The translations under genes were made by a program, and so were the position numbers. This document shows, piece by piece, positions 47,711-58,093 of a stretch of 64,000 bases of DNA. The notes beneath the pieces were generated by a model, which made no database searches, was not told the origin of the DNA, and worked only from the letters and a program-made list of their open reading frames with translations. Origin of the DNA: Helicobacter didelphidarum (GTDB lineage: Bacteria; Campylobacterota; Campylobacteria; Campylobacterales; Helicobacteraceae); contig NZ_NXLQ01000003.1 of assembly GCF_003364195.1 (NCBI RefSeq), positions 1-64,000 on the forward strand, in the 5' to 3' direction. Numbering within the stretch: the first letter of the stretch is position 1; every line of letters starts with the position of its first letter.

Positions 47711-49138
47711 TTAAACCAGCTTAAAATTAACAATATAATCTTGCCTTGATTCTTGTTTTTGTGTATTTATTTCTATTTGTGCTGTCTCAGTTTTAAGTGG
47801 GTAAATAAGCGTATAAATCTGATAAATAAATATCGCACCAACCATTAATGGTGCTAAGATTCTAATTGCAAAGAGCCAAAATGTAAATTCTAAAGGTGAT
47901 AAATATGATTTTGTCCATTCTCTAAGGTGTTTAGTTTTAATAGCAAATCCCACAAAAAGTGCAGTGATTATCCCACCTAAAGTCATCAGAATATTTGCAC
48001 TAATCCAATCTGCCCAAACAAATAGTGATTTTCCACCGAAGCTTAACTCATCATGATTCTCATCAAGTGAAAGAATTAATACTGAACCAACAATAAAGAT
48101 TATTCCACTCATAACCCATGAAAGAAAAGCACGATTTTTCCCTGTTTTATCTTCAAGCCACTTCACAGAAGGTTCAAGCAACGAAATCGTGCTAGAGATT
48201 CCAGCAAAAGCCAGACCAACCATAAAAAACATACAAATAACACTTCCAAGCGTTCCCATCTTACCAAACATAACAGGTAAAGTAATAAACACTAAACCCT
48301 CACCTTCTCCAACATCGGCTTTTGTCCCATATTCAAACACAAAAGTAAATATTGTTAGTCCTGCAATAATTGAAATGATGATACCGGGTATTAGCACCCA
48401 AAGGGCTGCATTAAAAAGATTCTGTTTCTCGTCAGTAAAAGCCGCATAAGTTACAACAATCCCTATACCTAAAGAAAGGGAAAAAAACACCTGCCCCATA
48501 GAATCTATAAGTGTTTTAGCAGTAATCTTACTAAAATCAGGAGCAAACATAAAATGAAATGAATCGCTAAAATGTTCAAGTGTCATTGCATAAATTAATA
48601 ATCCAATAAAAATGATAAATAGTAGTGGCATAAGCACAAAATTCAGTTTTTCAATACCATTTTTTACTCCCTTTGCAACAAAATACGCTGTAAGGATAAT
48701 CACGACAGCAAAACTTATAATTTGTGCAGTAAAATTTTGTTTTAAATGTGCAAATAATAATTTAGAATCTGTCATATTATCAGGTAAATGTAAGCTCATG
48801 ATTGCAAGATAATATACAACCCAACCTAAAACTATACAATAAAATGTCAAAATCAACGGACCACCAATAATTGTTAAACCAACTAAATGCCATTTCTTAT
48901 GCTTACTCTCATCAAGAATATAAAAGGCATCTTGTGCATTTGTTCTTGTTCTGTTACCAATCAACATTTCGGCAATCAACATGGAAACACCAATAGCAAC
49001 AGAAATAATTAAGAAAAGGAGGATAAAAGCTGCACCGCCATTTTGTCCAGCCATAGTAGGAAATCTCCAAATATGTCCAAGCCCGATGGAGCTACCTAGA
49101 GTTGCCATAATGAAACCTATTTTAGAAAAATTTGTCAT
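47711..49138 (-). CDS. Sodium-dependent transporter, SNF (NSS) family
   Basis: 475 residues from the ATG at 49138, chosen because AAGGAGAAG sits directly upstream; the frame extends 13 codons further. It has about eleven or twelve membrane segments. The N-terminal signature GSSIGLGHIWRFPTMAGQNGG (shown in part) is typical of Na+-coupled neurotransmitter/amino-acid symporters. Bacterial members carry amino acids such as tryptophan, tyrosine or leucine; the substrate here is unknown. Confidence 0.88.
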   Translation of the reverse strand: MTNFSKIGFIMATLGSSIGLGHIWRFPTMAGQNGGAAFILLFLIISVAIGVSMLIAEMLIGNRTRTNAQDAFYILDESKHKKWHLVGLTIIGGPLILTFYCIVLGWVVYYLAIMSLHLPDNMTDSKLLFAHLKQNFTAQIISFAVVIILTAYFVAKGVKNGIEKLNFVLMPLLFIIFIGLLIYAMTLEHFSDSFHFMFAPDFSKITAKTLIDSMGQVFFSLSLGIGIVVTYAAFTDEKQNLFNAALWVLIPGIIISIIAGLTIFTFVFEYGTKADVGEGEGLVFITLPVMFGKMGTLGSVICMFFMVGLAFAGISSTISLLEPSVKWLEDKTGKNRAFLSWVMSGIIFIVGSVLILSLDENHDELSFGGKSLFVWADWISANILMTLGGIITALFVGFAIKTKHLREWTKSYLSPLEFTFWLFAIRILAPLMVGAIFIYQIYTLIYPLKTETAQIEINTQKQESRQDYIVNFKLV

Positions 49139-49394
49139 TTCTTCTCCTTGTAAGTAAGCCAATACTGAAAAAGCCACTTTACAATATATTGATATATAAA
49201 TGTAGCAAATCTTTATTGATAATTAAGTAAAATACGGCATCTTTTTAGTAAAAATATACCAAAACAGCAAAAATTAATTAATTTTGGGGAGATATAAAAC
49301 AGCTCTGTATAATTTTTATATGTATGGTATAAAGAACCATGCAAGGCTTTTTAGTTTCAGATTCTTTATTTTAAATTAAAAACTTTAGAATCTT

Positions 49395-50069
49395 TTAGTA
49401 TGCAATATAATTATATAATTCAATAACACCTCTTTTTGCTGGTATCTCTTCTTGTTTCTCAATAAAAGTATAAATCTTTTTTTTATCTTTTTCACAACCT
49501 GTAAGATTCAACTCAAGTGTTTCTGAATCTTTTTTCCATAACCAATACTGACATTTTACACTATCTGAATTCACAAAATTAAACTCATGTTTTTTATTAT
49601 CAAACGGCAAACCAAACTCAAGAATTTTTGTGAGTTGTGCAATTATCTCATAGGATTTTGGTGTGCCATCGCCCCTTAATCGTTCAATAGAATCATGAAG
49701 TATGGAAGCATATAGTGTTTCCGTTCGCATAGATTGATAAAAACATTTTGAGGCATAACACATAAAATCTCCAGTGCAAATTTCATCTTGCCATAAAAGA
49801 TCGCATTTTGGTTCAGGAATTGCAAATTTTTTGTAATTAAATATCCTCCATAAAAGCCTATCAATAAAAGTAGATTTAATAGGAATATCGTATGATTGAT
49901 ATGCGGATAATGGAATATTTGTGTTAGTCTGTGCTTGCAAATTAAAGAAAACAAAAAATCCGCACAAAAATATATATTTTAATGTAAAATTACATAGTCG
50001 TAAATTATGATAAATATGATAAAAAACTTGCTTACTATTAATAAATATTGCAATAGCATATTTTTTCAT
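49395..50069 (-). CDS. Exported or membrane-anchored protein of unknown function
   Basis: 224 residues. A hydrophobic segment at about residues 30-47 (FTLKYIFLCGFFVFFNLQAQ) lies after a long polar N terminus, so it is either an uncleaved anchor or the true start is an internal codon. The mature part holds several cysteines in pairs (CDLLWQDEICTGDFMCYASKC), suggesting disulfides in the periplasm. No domain recognised. It starts 25 nt after the speA stop on the same strand and may be co-transcribed with it. Confidence 0.55.
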   Translation of the reverse strand: MKKYAIAIFINSKQVFYHIYHNLRLCNFTLKYIFLCGFFVFFNLQAQTNTNIPLSAYQSYDIPIKSTFIDRLLWRIFNYKKFAIPEPKCDLLWQDEICTGDFMCYASKCFYQSMRTETLYASILHDSIERLRGDGTPKSYEIIAQLTKILEFGLPFDNKKHEFNFVNSDSVKCQYWLWKKDSETLELNLTGCEKDKKKIYTFIEKQEEIPAKRGVIELYNYIAY

Positions 50070-50094
50070 ATCTTCCTCAACAAAATTAGATTTT

Positions 50095-51960
50095 CTAAGA
50101 ATTTTCTTGTTTTATAGAATCTTGCACACTAATTGTTCGTAAATAACCATTTTCAGACAGCATTACATAAAGTTTACCTAACACTATTTTTTTGTTTTCA
50201 ATATCCAAATCACTCTCTTCAATATGTTGTTTCAAAATTCGCTCAATCTCTTTAGTATCATAATCTAAATCATCTAAGACATCTACAATAGTTTGTGCTT
50301 CCAAAAGATTCTCAATTTCATAATCCTTATTTAACTCATCATCAAACACAACACTAAATTCTGTTGGGTGTGTAAAGAGATTATGCCGCATACCAAGCAC
50401 TTCTTGATATGCACCAACAAGAAAAAATCCTAAAAAATATTCCTCTTTAGAAACATCAACATCATGAAGAAATAAAGGCATTTGTGGATTAAATGAAATC
50501 TCGCCATCACTATCACAAGTAATATCCCAAAGACTTGCAGCACGAGTTGGACGACGATTCAATCTATCAAGTGGCATAACCGGAAAAATTTGTTCCAATC
50601 CCCAATAATCAGGCAAACTTTGAAAAAAACTACAATTTAACAAATATCTTTCTTGCACACTTTTTTGAATCTTTAAAATATCGTTGTGGTTTTTATATTT
50701 CAAGAGTTGAATAACTTTTTTGATAATCAAATGAACAAGAATTTCAGTATTGCTTCTATCCTGTAAATCAATATAACCTAAGTCAAAAAGTGTCAAAAGA
50801 GATTCCATGTGATCAAGGCTATCGTGGAGATATTCAATCGCATTTTTCTCTGTAATAGAATTATATAAATCATTCAATTCTTCAACTAATTGTGGATTTT
50901 GCTCTTTTAATCTTAAAGCTTCTTCATCATATTCTTGACTAAAAAGCTCCAAAACAGGTGCAATCAATACTGCATGTGAAGCTGAAATAAAACGACCAGA
51001 TTCTATAAAAATATCAGGCTCTAATTCATTTTTATTTTTTGCAATTTCTTTGAGGCTAAAAACAACATCTCCGCTAAACTCATTGAGTGTGTAATTTCTA
51101 CAATTCATACCCTCATGTTGTGCATATTCAACGGCAAGACCACCACCAATATTAACGGCTTTGAGATTACTTGCACCCATTTTGCGTAACTCTGCATAAA
51201 TATTCCCAACTTCTCGAATCGCTTTTTTAAGTGGCGAAATATCGCTAATCTGACTACCAATATGAAAGTGAATCATCGTAAATTTATGCAACAACTGAGA
51301 TTCTTCTAGCATTCTCATGGCTTCTAAAAGCTCTGTTGAGGTAAGTCCAAATTTTGAAGTAATGCCACCACTTTTTGCCCAAATCCCAGTGCCAATGCTA
51401 TGAAGCCTTATTCTTAAACCAATGTTTGGATATGGTTCACACATTTCTTTTGCCACTTCGATAATTGTCTTGAGTTCATTTAATCCTTCAATAGTCAATG
51501 TTATATCATGCCCCATATTTGCTGCGATAAATCCTAAACTTATCATCTCCTTATCTTTGAATCCATTTACTGTGATGGGACTTTGTTTATTTGTATAAGC
51601 CATCGCAATGATAAGTTCAGATTTACTTCCTGCTTCTAAACCATAATGTTTATCTTTACTAACTTGCACAAGTGGAAGAACAAAATTTGGCATTTGATTA
51701 ACTTTTAATGGAAAAACAGCCTTAAATTTTCCTTGATATTGGTATTCTTTAATGGAAGTTTCAAAAGCAGTGTATAATTTTGTAATTTGATTCTCAATCA
51801 AATGTGGAAAACGTAAGAGTAAAGGACCTTTATAGCCTTTTTCTCTTGCCTCCTTCACAATATCAATAAGTGCTGGTTTAGATTTATAATTTACTTTAAC
51901 CACACCCTTGTCAATAATGAAATCATCATTTGACCAGTATTTAATGCCATAATCAACCAT
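50095..51960 (-). CDS. speA: Biosynthetic arginine decarboxylase
   Basis: 621 residues from the ATG at 51960 (a TTG four codons upstream is possible). PLP-binding lysine in FKAVFPLKVNQ near residue 95, HFHIGSQISDISPL and the glycine loop VNIGGGLAVEY, plus the SpeA-specific C-terminal regions. It makes agmatine, the first step to putrescine. Fold-type III enzymes of this length (about 620-650) are typical. The enolase gene lies divergently upstream. Confidence 0.93.
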   Translation of the reverse strand: MVDYGIKYWSNDDFIIDKGVVKVNYKSKPALIDIVKEAREKGYKGPLLLRFPHLIENQITKLYTAFETSIKEYQYQGKFKAVFPLKVNQMPNFVLPLVQVSKDKHYGLEAGSKSELIIAMAYTNKQSPITVNGFKDKEMISLGFIAANMGHDITLTIEGLNELKTIIEVAKEMCEPYPNIGLRIRLHSIGTGIWAKSGGITSKFGLTSTELLEAMRMLEESQLLHKFTMIHFHIGSQISDISPLKKAIREVGNIYAELRKMGASNLKAVNIGGGLAVEYAQHEGMNCRNYTLNEFSGDVVFSLKEIAKNKNELEPDIFIESGRFISASHAVLIAPVLELFSQEYDEEALRLKEQNPQLVEELNDLYNSITEKNAIEYLHDSLDHMESLLTLFDLGYIDLQDRSNTEILVHLIIKKVIQLLKYKNHNDILKIQKSVQERYLLNCSFFQSLPDYWGLEQIFPVMPLDRLNRRPTRAASLWDITCDSDGEISFNPQMPLFLHDVDVSKEEYFLGFFLVGAYQEVLGMRHNLFTHPTEFSVVFDDELNKDYEIENLLEAQTIVDVLDDLDYDTKEIERILKQHIEESDLDIENKKIVLGKLYVMLSENGYLRTISVQDSIKQENS

Positions 51961-52298
51961 AATATTACTCAAGATATAAAAATTCTCTTAATACTATAAA
52001 CCCTCAAATAATCTTAGAATCTAAGTAAAGCTCTATAATCTTCCAAAGATTTATAAAATTCAAAAATTGAAAGTAGATATTCTAGCATGATTTAAGCAAA
52101 ATTATTACTTTAATTTATAGTAATTTTATTTTCAGTGACTTATTATGTTTTCTTTTTTTTGTTATTCCTTATAAAAATATCAAAAAGGCTAGACACTCAA
52201 AAAATCTAATAAAGAGAATTATAAAAATAACACAAGATTCATTTTTCTTTGCTAAAATGTTTAAATTTAACAATATTAAAAAATATTTAAGGATTTAT
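51961..52298. other. Divergent intergenic region speA / eno
   Basis: About 338 nt of AT-rich DNA with a T8 run. The eno RBS AAGGA is at its right end. No gene or clear operator seen. Confidence 0.4.
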
Positions 52299-53573
52299 AT
52301 GATAACAATTAAAGAACTTGATGCTTTTGAGGTTTTAGATAGTCGAGGAAATCCTACAATTTGTGTAAAAGCAACACTAAGTGATGGCAATAGTGGGAAT
52401 GCTATTGTGCCAAGCGGTGCAAGCACAGGAAAACGCGAAGCATTAGAGTTACGCGACAAAGATGAATCCCGATTCGTAGGGAAAGGTGTTCTCAAGGCTT
52501 GTGCTAATGTAACAGAAATCATAGCACGCGAGTTAATTGGCATTAATGCACACAGACAAACACATATTGATTCCATCTTACAACACATTGATAATACAGA
52601 CAATTATGCCAAACTTGGTGCAAATGCAACTCTTGGTGTTTCCATGGCTATTGCAAGAGCAAGTGCACATTCTCTTAATATCCCATTATTTCAATATCTA
52701 GGAGGAATTAATGGTGTAAATTTACCTGCACCAATGTTAAATATTATTAATGGTGGTTCGCATGCAGATAACAATGTAGATTTCCAAGAATATATGATTA
52801 TGCCACTTGGTTTTGATTGCTTTAAAAGAGCGTTAAGAGCAAGTGTTGAGATATATCATACGCTCAAAAAGATTCTGAACGAAAATAATCTTAGCACAGG
52901 AGTTGGTGATGAAGGTGGATTTGCACCAAATTTAAAGAATAATGAAGAACCAATTACTTATATCCTCAAAGCTATTGAAAAAGCGGGGTATAAACCGGGT
53001 GAAGAAATCAGCATAGCACTTGATGTAGCAAGTAGCGAATTTTATAAAGATGGAATCTATTACCTTAAAGGCGAAAATAAAAAATTAGATTCTAAAGGAT
53101 TAGTAGAATACTACGAGAATCTTACCGCTAAATATCCTATTGTGTCCATTGAAGATGGGTTAAGCGAAGATGATTGGAATGGATGGGCGTATTTAACAGA
53201 ACAATTGGGCAACAAGATTCAACTTGTTGGAGATGATTTATTTGTAACAAACACCAAGATTTTACAAAAGGGAATCAATAAAAAAATTGCAAATGCAATT
53301 CTCATTAAACCCAATCAAATTGGCACAGTTACACAAACCCTTGAAGCAATAAGACTTGCACATAAAAACGGATACAAAACAATCATTAGTCATAGAAGCG
53401 GAGAGAGTGAAGATACTTTTATTGCGGATTTAAGTGTTGCGGTAAATGCAGGAGAAATTAAAACTGGTGCCCCTGCACGAGGGGAAAGAAATGCAAAATA
53501 TAATCGTTTGCTTGAATTGCGTCATTATAATAAATTGCTAACTTATGAAGCACAGAATCTTTTTAAAAAATAG
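52299..53573 (+). CDS. eno: Enolase
   Basis: 424 residues from the ATG at 52299, preceded by AAGGA; the frame's extra 14 codons upstream lack a RBS and the usual enolase N terminus ([20 protein letters not shown]) fits this start. Catalytic and Mg2+ residues occur in [40 protein letters not shown] and [15 protein letters not shown]. It converts 2-phosphoglycerate to phosphoenolpyruvate. In H. pylori it neighbours recA; that is not the case here. Confidence 0.96.
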   Translation: MITIKELDAFEVLDSRGNPTICVKATLSDGNSGNAIVPSGASTGKREALELRDKDESRFVGKGVLKACANVTEIIARELIGINAHRQTHIDSILQHIDNTDNYAKLGANATLGVSMAIARASAHSLNIPLFQYLGGINGVNLPAPMLNIINGGSHADNNVDFQEYMIMPLGFDCFKRALRASVEIYHTLKKILNENNLSTGVGDEGGFAPNLKNNEEPITYILKAIEKAGYKPGEEISIALDVASSEFYKDGIYYLKGENKKLDSKGLVEYYENLTAKYPIVSIEDGLSEDDWNGWAYLTEQLGNKIQLVGDDLFVTNTKILQKGINKKIANAILIKPNQIGTVTQTLEAIRLAHKNGYKTIISHRSGESEDTFIADLSVAVNAGEIKTGAPARGERNAKYNRLLELRHYNKLLTYEAQNLFKK

Positions 53574-53813
53574 GAATCTTTTACATATAAAAACATGAAT
53601 ACATAAAATTATTGCTTGAACACAACTAGTTTAGCAAAAGACTTTATTATTTCATGTGCCAAACATGGTGATTTTACATTATTGTCAGAATAAATAGTAA
53701 CATTTTGTAACTATTTATATGATAAAATATGAATTATATGAATATTTTAATTTATCTTTATCAAAATAAACATAGAATCCTTATATAATTCTAAATAACT
53801 AGAAGGAAAAATA

Positions 53814-54212
53814 ATGAATGCTTCCGCAGAAATAATGGCGATACACCCGTATTTTGGCATATTTGTTATGTTTGCTATTTCACTTATCGCTTTTAGTGCT
53901 ACTTTTTGGTTACAGAGATTTATATCTCGTAAATTAGCACTCAAAAAAACTGATAAACTCAAAAATGCCCCTTATGAATGTGGTCCTATCCCTATTAAAC
54001 AAGCAAATAAAATCTCTCATCAATTTTATATTATCGCTGTGCTTTTTGTGCTTTTTGATGTAGAAATTATTTTTATGATTCCATGGGCTTTGGAATATCG
54101 CAATCTTGGCTTATTGGGCTTTTTTGAAATGTTTGCTTTTATTGGCTTGTTAGTCGTTGGTTTCTTATTTGCATGGAAAAGAGGAGCATTAACATGGCAA
54201 GACATCAAGTAG
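53814..54212 (+). CDS. nuoA: NADH-quinone oxidoreductase subunit A
   Basis: 132 residues with three membrane helices (about residues 14-34, 68-90, 97-118). Family motifs are APYECGPIP in the loop after helix 1 and [15 protein letters not shown] in helix 2. It is a membrane-arm subunit of complex I. AGAAGGAAA precedes the ATG. The 3' end overlaps nuoB by 19 nt. Confidence 0.93.
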   Translation: MNASAEIMAIHPYFGIFVMFAISLIAFSATFWLQRFISRKLALKKTDKLKNAPYECGPIPIKQANKISHQFYIIAVLFVLFDVEIIFMIPWALEYRNLGLLGFFEMFAFIGLLVVGFLFAWKRGALTWQDIK

Positions 54213-54703
54213 AATATTTAAGTGCGCATGGTATGCCTGTGGCACTTAGCACAATAGACAAAATTCTAAACTGGGGACGCAGTAATTCTCTTTGGCCACT
54301 TACCTATGGACTTGCTTGCTGTGCAATTGAAATGATGGCAACGGGTGGGTCGCGATTTGATTTTGATAGGTTTGGTATTATTTTTCGAGCCAGCCCAAGA
54401 CAAAGTGATGTAATGATTATTGCTGGAACACTAACAAAAAAACATGCGGAATTTACTCGGAGGCTTTATGATCAAATGCCTGAACCAAAGTGGGTTGTAT
54501 CTATGGGGAGCTGTGCAAATACTGGTGGTATGTTTAATACTTATTCCACAGTCCAGGGTGTTGATAGGATTATCCCAGTAGATATTTATCTACCGGGTTG
54601 TGCACCAAGACCTGAAACACTACAATACGCTATGATGGTTTTACAACAAAAGATTCGATCACAAAAAGCAGTGAAAAATGTAACTACCAAACGATTGGTG
54701 TAA
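54194..54703 (+). CDS. nuoB: NADH-quinone oxidoreductase subunit B
   Basis: 169 residues from the ATG at 54194, with GAGGAG 7 nt upstream inside nuoA; the open frame runs 7 codons further up. Four cysteine ligands of the N2 [4Fe-4S] cluster are present: the adjacent pair in [10 protein letters not shown] (residues 42-43), one in MGSCANTGG and one in PGCAPRPE. It sits at the quinone junction of complex I. A 228-nt gap without a gene separates it from nuoC. Confidence 0.95.
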   Translation: MARHQVEYLSAHGMPVALSTIDKILNWGRSNSLWPLTYGLACCAIEMMATGGSRFDFDRFGIIFRASPRQSDVMIIAGTLTKKHAEFTRRLYDQMPEPKWVVSMGSCANTGGMFNTYSTVQGVDRIIPVDIYLPGCAPRPETLQYAMMVLQQKIRSQKAVKNVTTKRLV

Positions 54704-54931
54704 ATTTTAGGTAAGATTCTAAGATAATTTAAAGATAGAAAGATTTTGATAGATAAGGAAGCGTAACTTTTTTGATAGTTTGATTGAAGTAAAATATTTG
54801 CAGTTTATTATATTAGCATAGTTGTGCTATTACTCTAACTAAAATATCAAACCCAATAAAAAGAGTTCCGCCCTTAATAAATAAAAATTTTGTAGTAAAA
54901 TTATTATCTTTAAGTTCTAAAAAGGAAGAAT

Positions 54932-55738
54932 ATGATACGAAAAAACCAACCAAAACAAAATATACAAAAACATTCTTATCATACTGATAGATTCTATCAA
55001 CCAGACACAACAAAAAGAGTCCCAACACACACAAGCGAGTTCCAAAACATAGAGAAGCACCTTATAGAAAAGGTAGAAATTCTCCAAAGCTATGTTGAGA
55101 TCGAACAGGCTGTTTTCTATGTAAAAAAAGAAGCATTAAGAAAGACATTACAAATCCTAAAAGATATGCAATATAATATTATGTCTGAAATGAGTGCCAT
55201 TGATAACCTTGCTATAAATAATTCTTTTGAGCTTTTTTATCAACTCATTTCACATGAGCAAAAACATAAAAATCGTCGCAGGTTGCGTGTAAAATGTATA
55301 ATACAAGAAAATGAAAGTATGCCAAGTGTGTGTGATATATTCCCTTGTGCAAATTGGAGCGAACGTGAATGCTACGATATGTTTGGAATCAAGTTTGACA
55401 ATCATCCTTTCCTTAAACGCATGTTGATGCCAATAGATTGGATTGGCTATCCTTTATTAAAATCATATCCACTCAAAGGCGATGAGTTTGCTGCATGGTA
55501 TGAAATCGATAAGATTTTTGGTAGAGAATATCGTGAAATCGTAGGTCCAGAACAACGCGATAGTGCACGTATCGACAGAGAAGATAGTATTAACTTTTCA
55601 CATATCGGTAAAGAAGTTGCAAAAGGAGAAAAACCAAGCGATTCTACACACAAAATCACTTATCAAGAAGAAAATAAACCGCCAATCTTAAAGAAGTTTC
55701 CAACAAGTAATCCAAAAATATTGGATAAACGCATATAG
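54932..55738 (+). CDS. nuoC: NADH-quinone oxidoreductase subunit C
   Basis: 268 residues. The family signature is in the second half: RLRVKCIIQ, ANWSERECYDMFGIKFDNHP and RMLMPIDWIGYPLLKSYPL. A polar N-terminal extension of about 40 residues and a C-terminal tail of about 60 residues lie outside the conserved core. It belongs to the hydrophilic arm of complex I. The RBS AAGGAAG precedes the ATG. nuoD follows after 38 nt. Confidence 0.9.
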   Translation: MIRKNQPKQNIQKHSYHTDRFYQPDTTKRVPTHTSEFQNIEKHLIEKVEILQSYVEIEQAVFYVKKEALRKTLQILKDMQYNIMSEMSAIDNLAINNSFELFYQLISHEQKHKNRRRLRVKCIIQENESMPSVCDIFPCANWSERECYDMFGIKFDNHPFLKRMLMPIDWIGYPLLKSYPLKGDEFAAWYEIDKIFGREYREIVGPEQRDSARIDREDSINFSHIGKEVAKGEKPSDSTHKITYQEENKPPILKKFPTSNPKILDKRI

Positions 55739-55776
55739 GATATATAATAAATTTACAATCTTAAAAAAGAGGAAAT

Positions 55777-57006
55777 ATGCCACAATATTTTAATAAGTTA
55801 CAAACACAATTTGAAAATGTTTTATTTGAAGAAAATGATGATAAAATGGTGCTAAATCTTGGACCTCAACACCCAAGTGCACACGGGCAATTACGTCTTA
55901 TTTTAGAGCTTGATGGTGAAGTTGTTACAAAAGCTATTGCTGATATTGGTTACTTACATCGAGGTGTTGAAAAACTTGCTGAAAATATGATTTATAATGA
56001 ATTTATGCCAACAACAGACCGCACAGATTATACTGCCGCAAGTAGTAATAACCACGCATTTGCTTATGGAATTGAAACACTTTTAGGTATTGAAGTGCCA
56101 CGCAGAGCAAAAGTTATTCGAACAATTCTTTTAGAGCTTAACCGCCTTACCTCTCATTTACTATTCATGGCGACACATGCCCTTGATGTTGGGGCGATGA
56201 GTGTCTTTCTATACGCATTTAAGGGACGTGAATATGTGCTTGATATGATTGAGGATTATTGTGGGGCACGTTTAACACATAATTCCATCCGTATTGGTGG
56301 AGTGCCTTTGGATATTCCTAAAAATTGGTTTGAGAATATCCAAAAATGTTTACAAGAAGTAATTCAAACAACAGATTTAATCAAAGGGTTGCTTGATAAA
56401 AATAGAATTTGGAGAATGCGTCTTGAGGGGGTTGGGACGATTACAAAGCGGCAAGCTCAAGAATATGGATTAAGTGGCATTATGTTGCGTGGTTCTGGTG
56501 TGCAATATGATATTCGTAAAGAAGAACCATATGAAATCTATAATGAAATAGACTTTAGCGTCCCTTATACAGATAGTGGAGATTGCTATGGGCGATATAT
56601 TCTTTATACCGAAGAGGTTTATCAATCATGCAATATCATTTTGCAAGCAATCCAACTTTACAATGATACAGACACACAGCTTATGGCACATGCACCGCGT
56701 TATATTTCTGCACCAAAAGAGGATATTATGACACAAAACTATTCTCTTATGCAACACTTTGTACTTGTAACACAGGGTATGCGTCCACCAAAGGGAGAGG
56801 TTTATGCACCAACAGAATCTCCAAAAGGTGAATTAGGATACTTTATCAGTTCTCTTGGTAATCCCTATCCTCATAGGGTCAAGATAAAAGCACCAAGTTT
56901 TTATCATTTACAAGGTATGTGTGCAATTATGCCCGGTCATTATCTTGCCGATGTTATCACAATGATTGGAAATAGCAATATTGTACTTGGCGAAGTAGAT
57001 AGATAA
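55777..57006 (+). CDS. nuoD: NADH-quinone oxidoreductase subunit D
   Basis: 409 residues. Conserved 49-kDa subunit motifs: [57 protein letters not shown] region and the ending VLGEVDR. It lines the quinone site with NuoB. The nuo cluster ends here; no nuoE-nuoN genes follow in the window. Confidence 0.95.
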   Translation: MPQYFNKLQTQFENVLFEENDDKMVLNLGPQHPSAHGQLRLILELDGEVVTKAIADIGYLHRGVEKLAENMIYNEFMPTTDRTDYTAASSNNHAFAYGIETLLGIEVPRRAKVIRTILLELNRLTSHLLFMATHALDVGAMSVFLYAFKGREYVLDMIEDYCGARLTHNSIRIGGVPLDIPKNWFENIQKCLQEVIQTTDLIKGLLDKNRIWRMRLEGVGTITKRQAQEYGLSGIMLRGSGVQYDIRKEEPYEIYNEIDFSVPYTDSGDCYGRYILYTEEVYQSCNIILQAIQLYNDTDTQLMAHAPRYISAPKEDIMTQNYSLMQHFVLVTQGMRPPKGEVYAPTESPKGELGYFISSLGNPYPHRVKIKAPSFYHLQGMCAIMPGHYLADVITMIGNSNIVLGEVDR

Positions 57007-57199
57007 ATGTAAAACTATGTATTTTTACACTTTATATTTGTCTATATAATGAGAACAATTAGATGGGCTTTGTGGAGCAAGATTAATGATAGAACAATCA
57101 ATTTTTTAATATAAGATTCATTATCTGTACTCTAGGGACAAGTTTTCAAATTCAAGAGGTTGAGAATCTAAGCAGAAAAACTCTTGTGTCGTAAAATAT

Positions 57200-57225
57200 T
57201 TAGAGAAAATATAGATTTTCTCTAA
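57200..57225 (-). terminator. Hairpin terminator directly after truA
   Basis: 11-bp perfect arms (TTAGAGAAAAT at 57200-57210 and its complement at 57215-57225) with a 4-nt loop, abutting the truA stop codon and followed on the minus strand by ATATTTT. It may also stop transcripts arriving from nuoD. Confidence 0.75.
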
Positions 57226-58083
57226 CTAATATACTACACGACACAGATATAATCCTCCTTGTGGAGCTAATTCACGCACACAAGATTTATCTGTCAACAA
57301 CATATTATTATCAATTTGACATTGTAAATCAGCTAAAGAAATCTTTGCTAAACTCACATACAAACATGCTTGAATCATCATACGCACTTGTGATCTTAAA
57401 AAACCATTTGCACTAATATGAATAATGCAACAAGGAATGTTATAAAGTTTTTTTTCCAAAAGAGTTGCTTTATAAATTTCACGCACAAAATTTTTTGTTT
57501 CAGAACCATTTTTTTTAAAGAGTGAAAAATCATGTATGCCAAGAAAAGAATCCAATGCTTGCTGAATCAATATGGGATTGCCATATTGAACTTTTGCAAT
57601 ATAAGGATTAAAAAATGGCAATATATCCTCCTGTGTAAAAATATAACGATAAGTGCGCACTTTTGCACTAAATCGTGCATGAAAAGAATTAGATTCTAAA
57701 AAAATTTTTCGCACTAAGACACTTGGGGAAAGTTTTTGATTCAAAAGATTCTTCATTTTCTCTAGTGGCATTTGTTGAAGAGTTAAATCTGTATGAAAAT
57801 TTATAACTTGATAGGTGGCATGCACACCCTTATCTGTGCGTCCGCTTGCTATAATATGTGTATTGATTCCAATCCTTTTAAGTGCAGATTCAAAAAAATC
57901 AGCGACGCTTAATAGTTCATTTTCTTGAGAAAACATTTTTAGTTTTGTAGTATATGGTAATCCCATAGAAGTGTCATCTTGAATCTTTGTTTCTAAATAT
58001 CGTATTTTTATAGAATCCTTTTTTTGCTTACTAAAACCACAAAATTTTGATCCATCATATGCAATAATACAAACAACATTCAT
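57226..58083 (-). CDS. truA: tRNA pseudouridine(38-40) synthase
   Basis: 285 residues from the ATG at 58083, preceded by GAGAAG; an extension of 18 codons overlaps the lptF/G gene and is unlikely. The catalytic aspartate D84 is in the motif ASGRTDKGVHA. FHARFSAKVRTYRYIF and the C-terminal NGFLRSQVRMM motif complete the family pattern. It modifies the anticodon stem-loop of many tRNAs. It has an insert of about 20 residues before the catalytic motif relative to E. coli TruA. Confidence 0.93.
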   Translation of the reverse strand: MNVVCIIAYDGSKFCGFSKQKKDSIKIRYLETKIQDDTSMGLPYTTKLKMFSQENELLSVADFFESALKRIGINTHIIASGRTDKGVHATYQVINFHTDLTLQQMPLEKMKNLLNQKLSPSVLVRKIFLESNSFHARFSAKVRTYRYIFTQEDILPFFNPYIAKVQYGNPILIQQALDSFLGIHDFSLFKKNGSETKNFVREIYKATLLEKKLYNIPCCIIHISANGFLRSQVRMMIQACLYVSLAKISLADLQCQIDNNMLLTDKSCVRELAPQGGLYLCRVVY

Positions 58084-58093
58084 ATGCAACTTC

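Noticed and set aside
54813-55034. Minus-strand hydrophobic 73-codon frame between nuoB and nuoC
   Set aside because: It overlaps the start of nuoC, and its hydrophobicity comes from the AT-rich antisense of a Lys-rich region.
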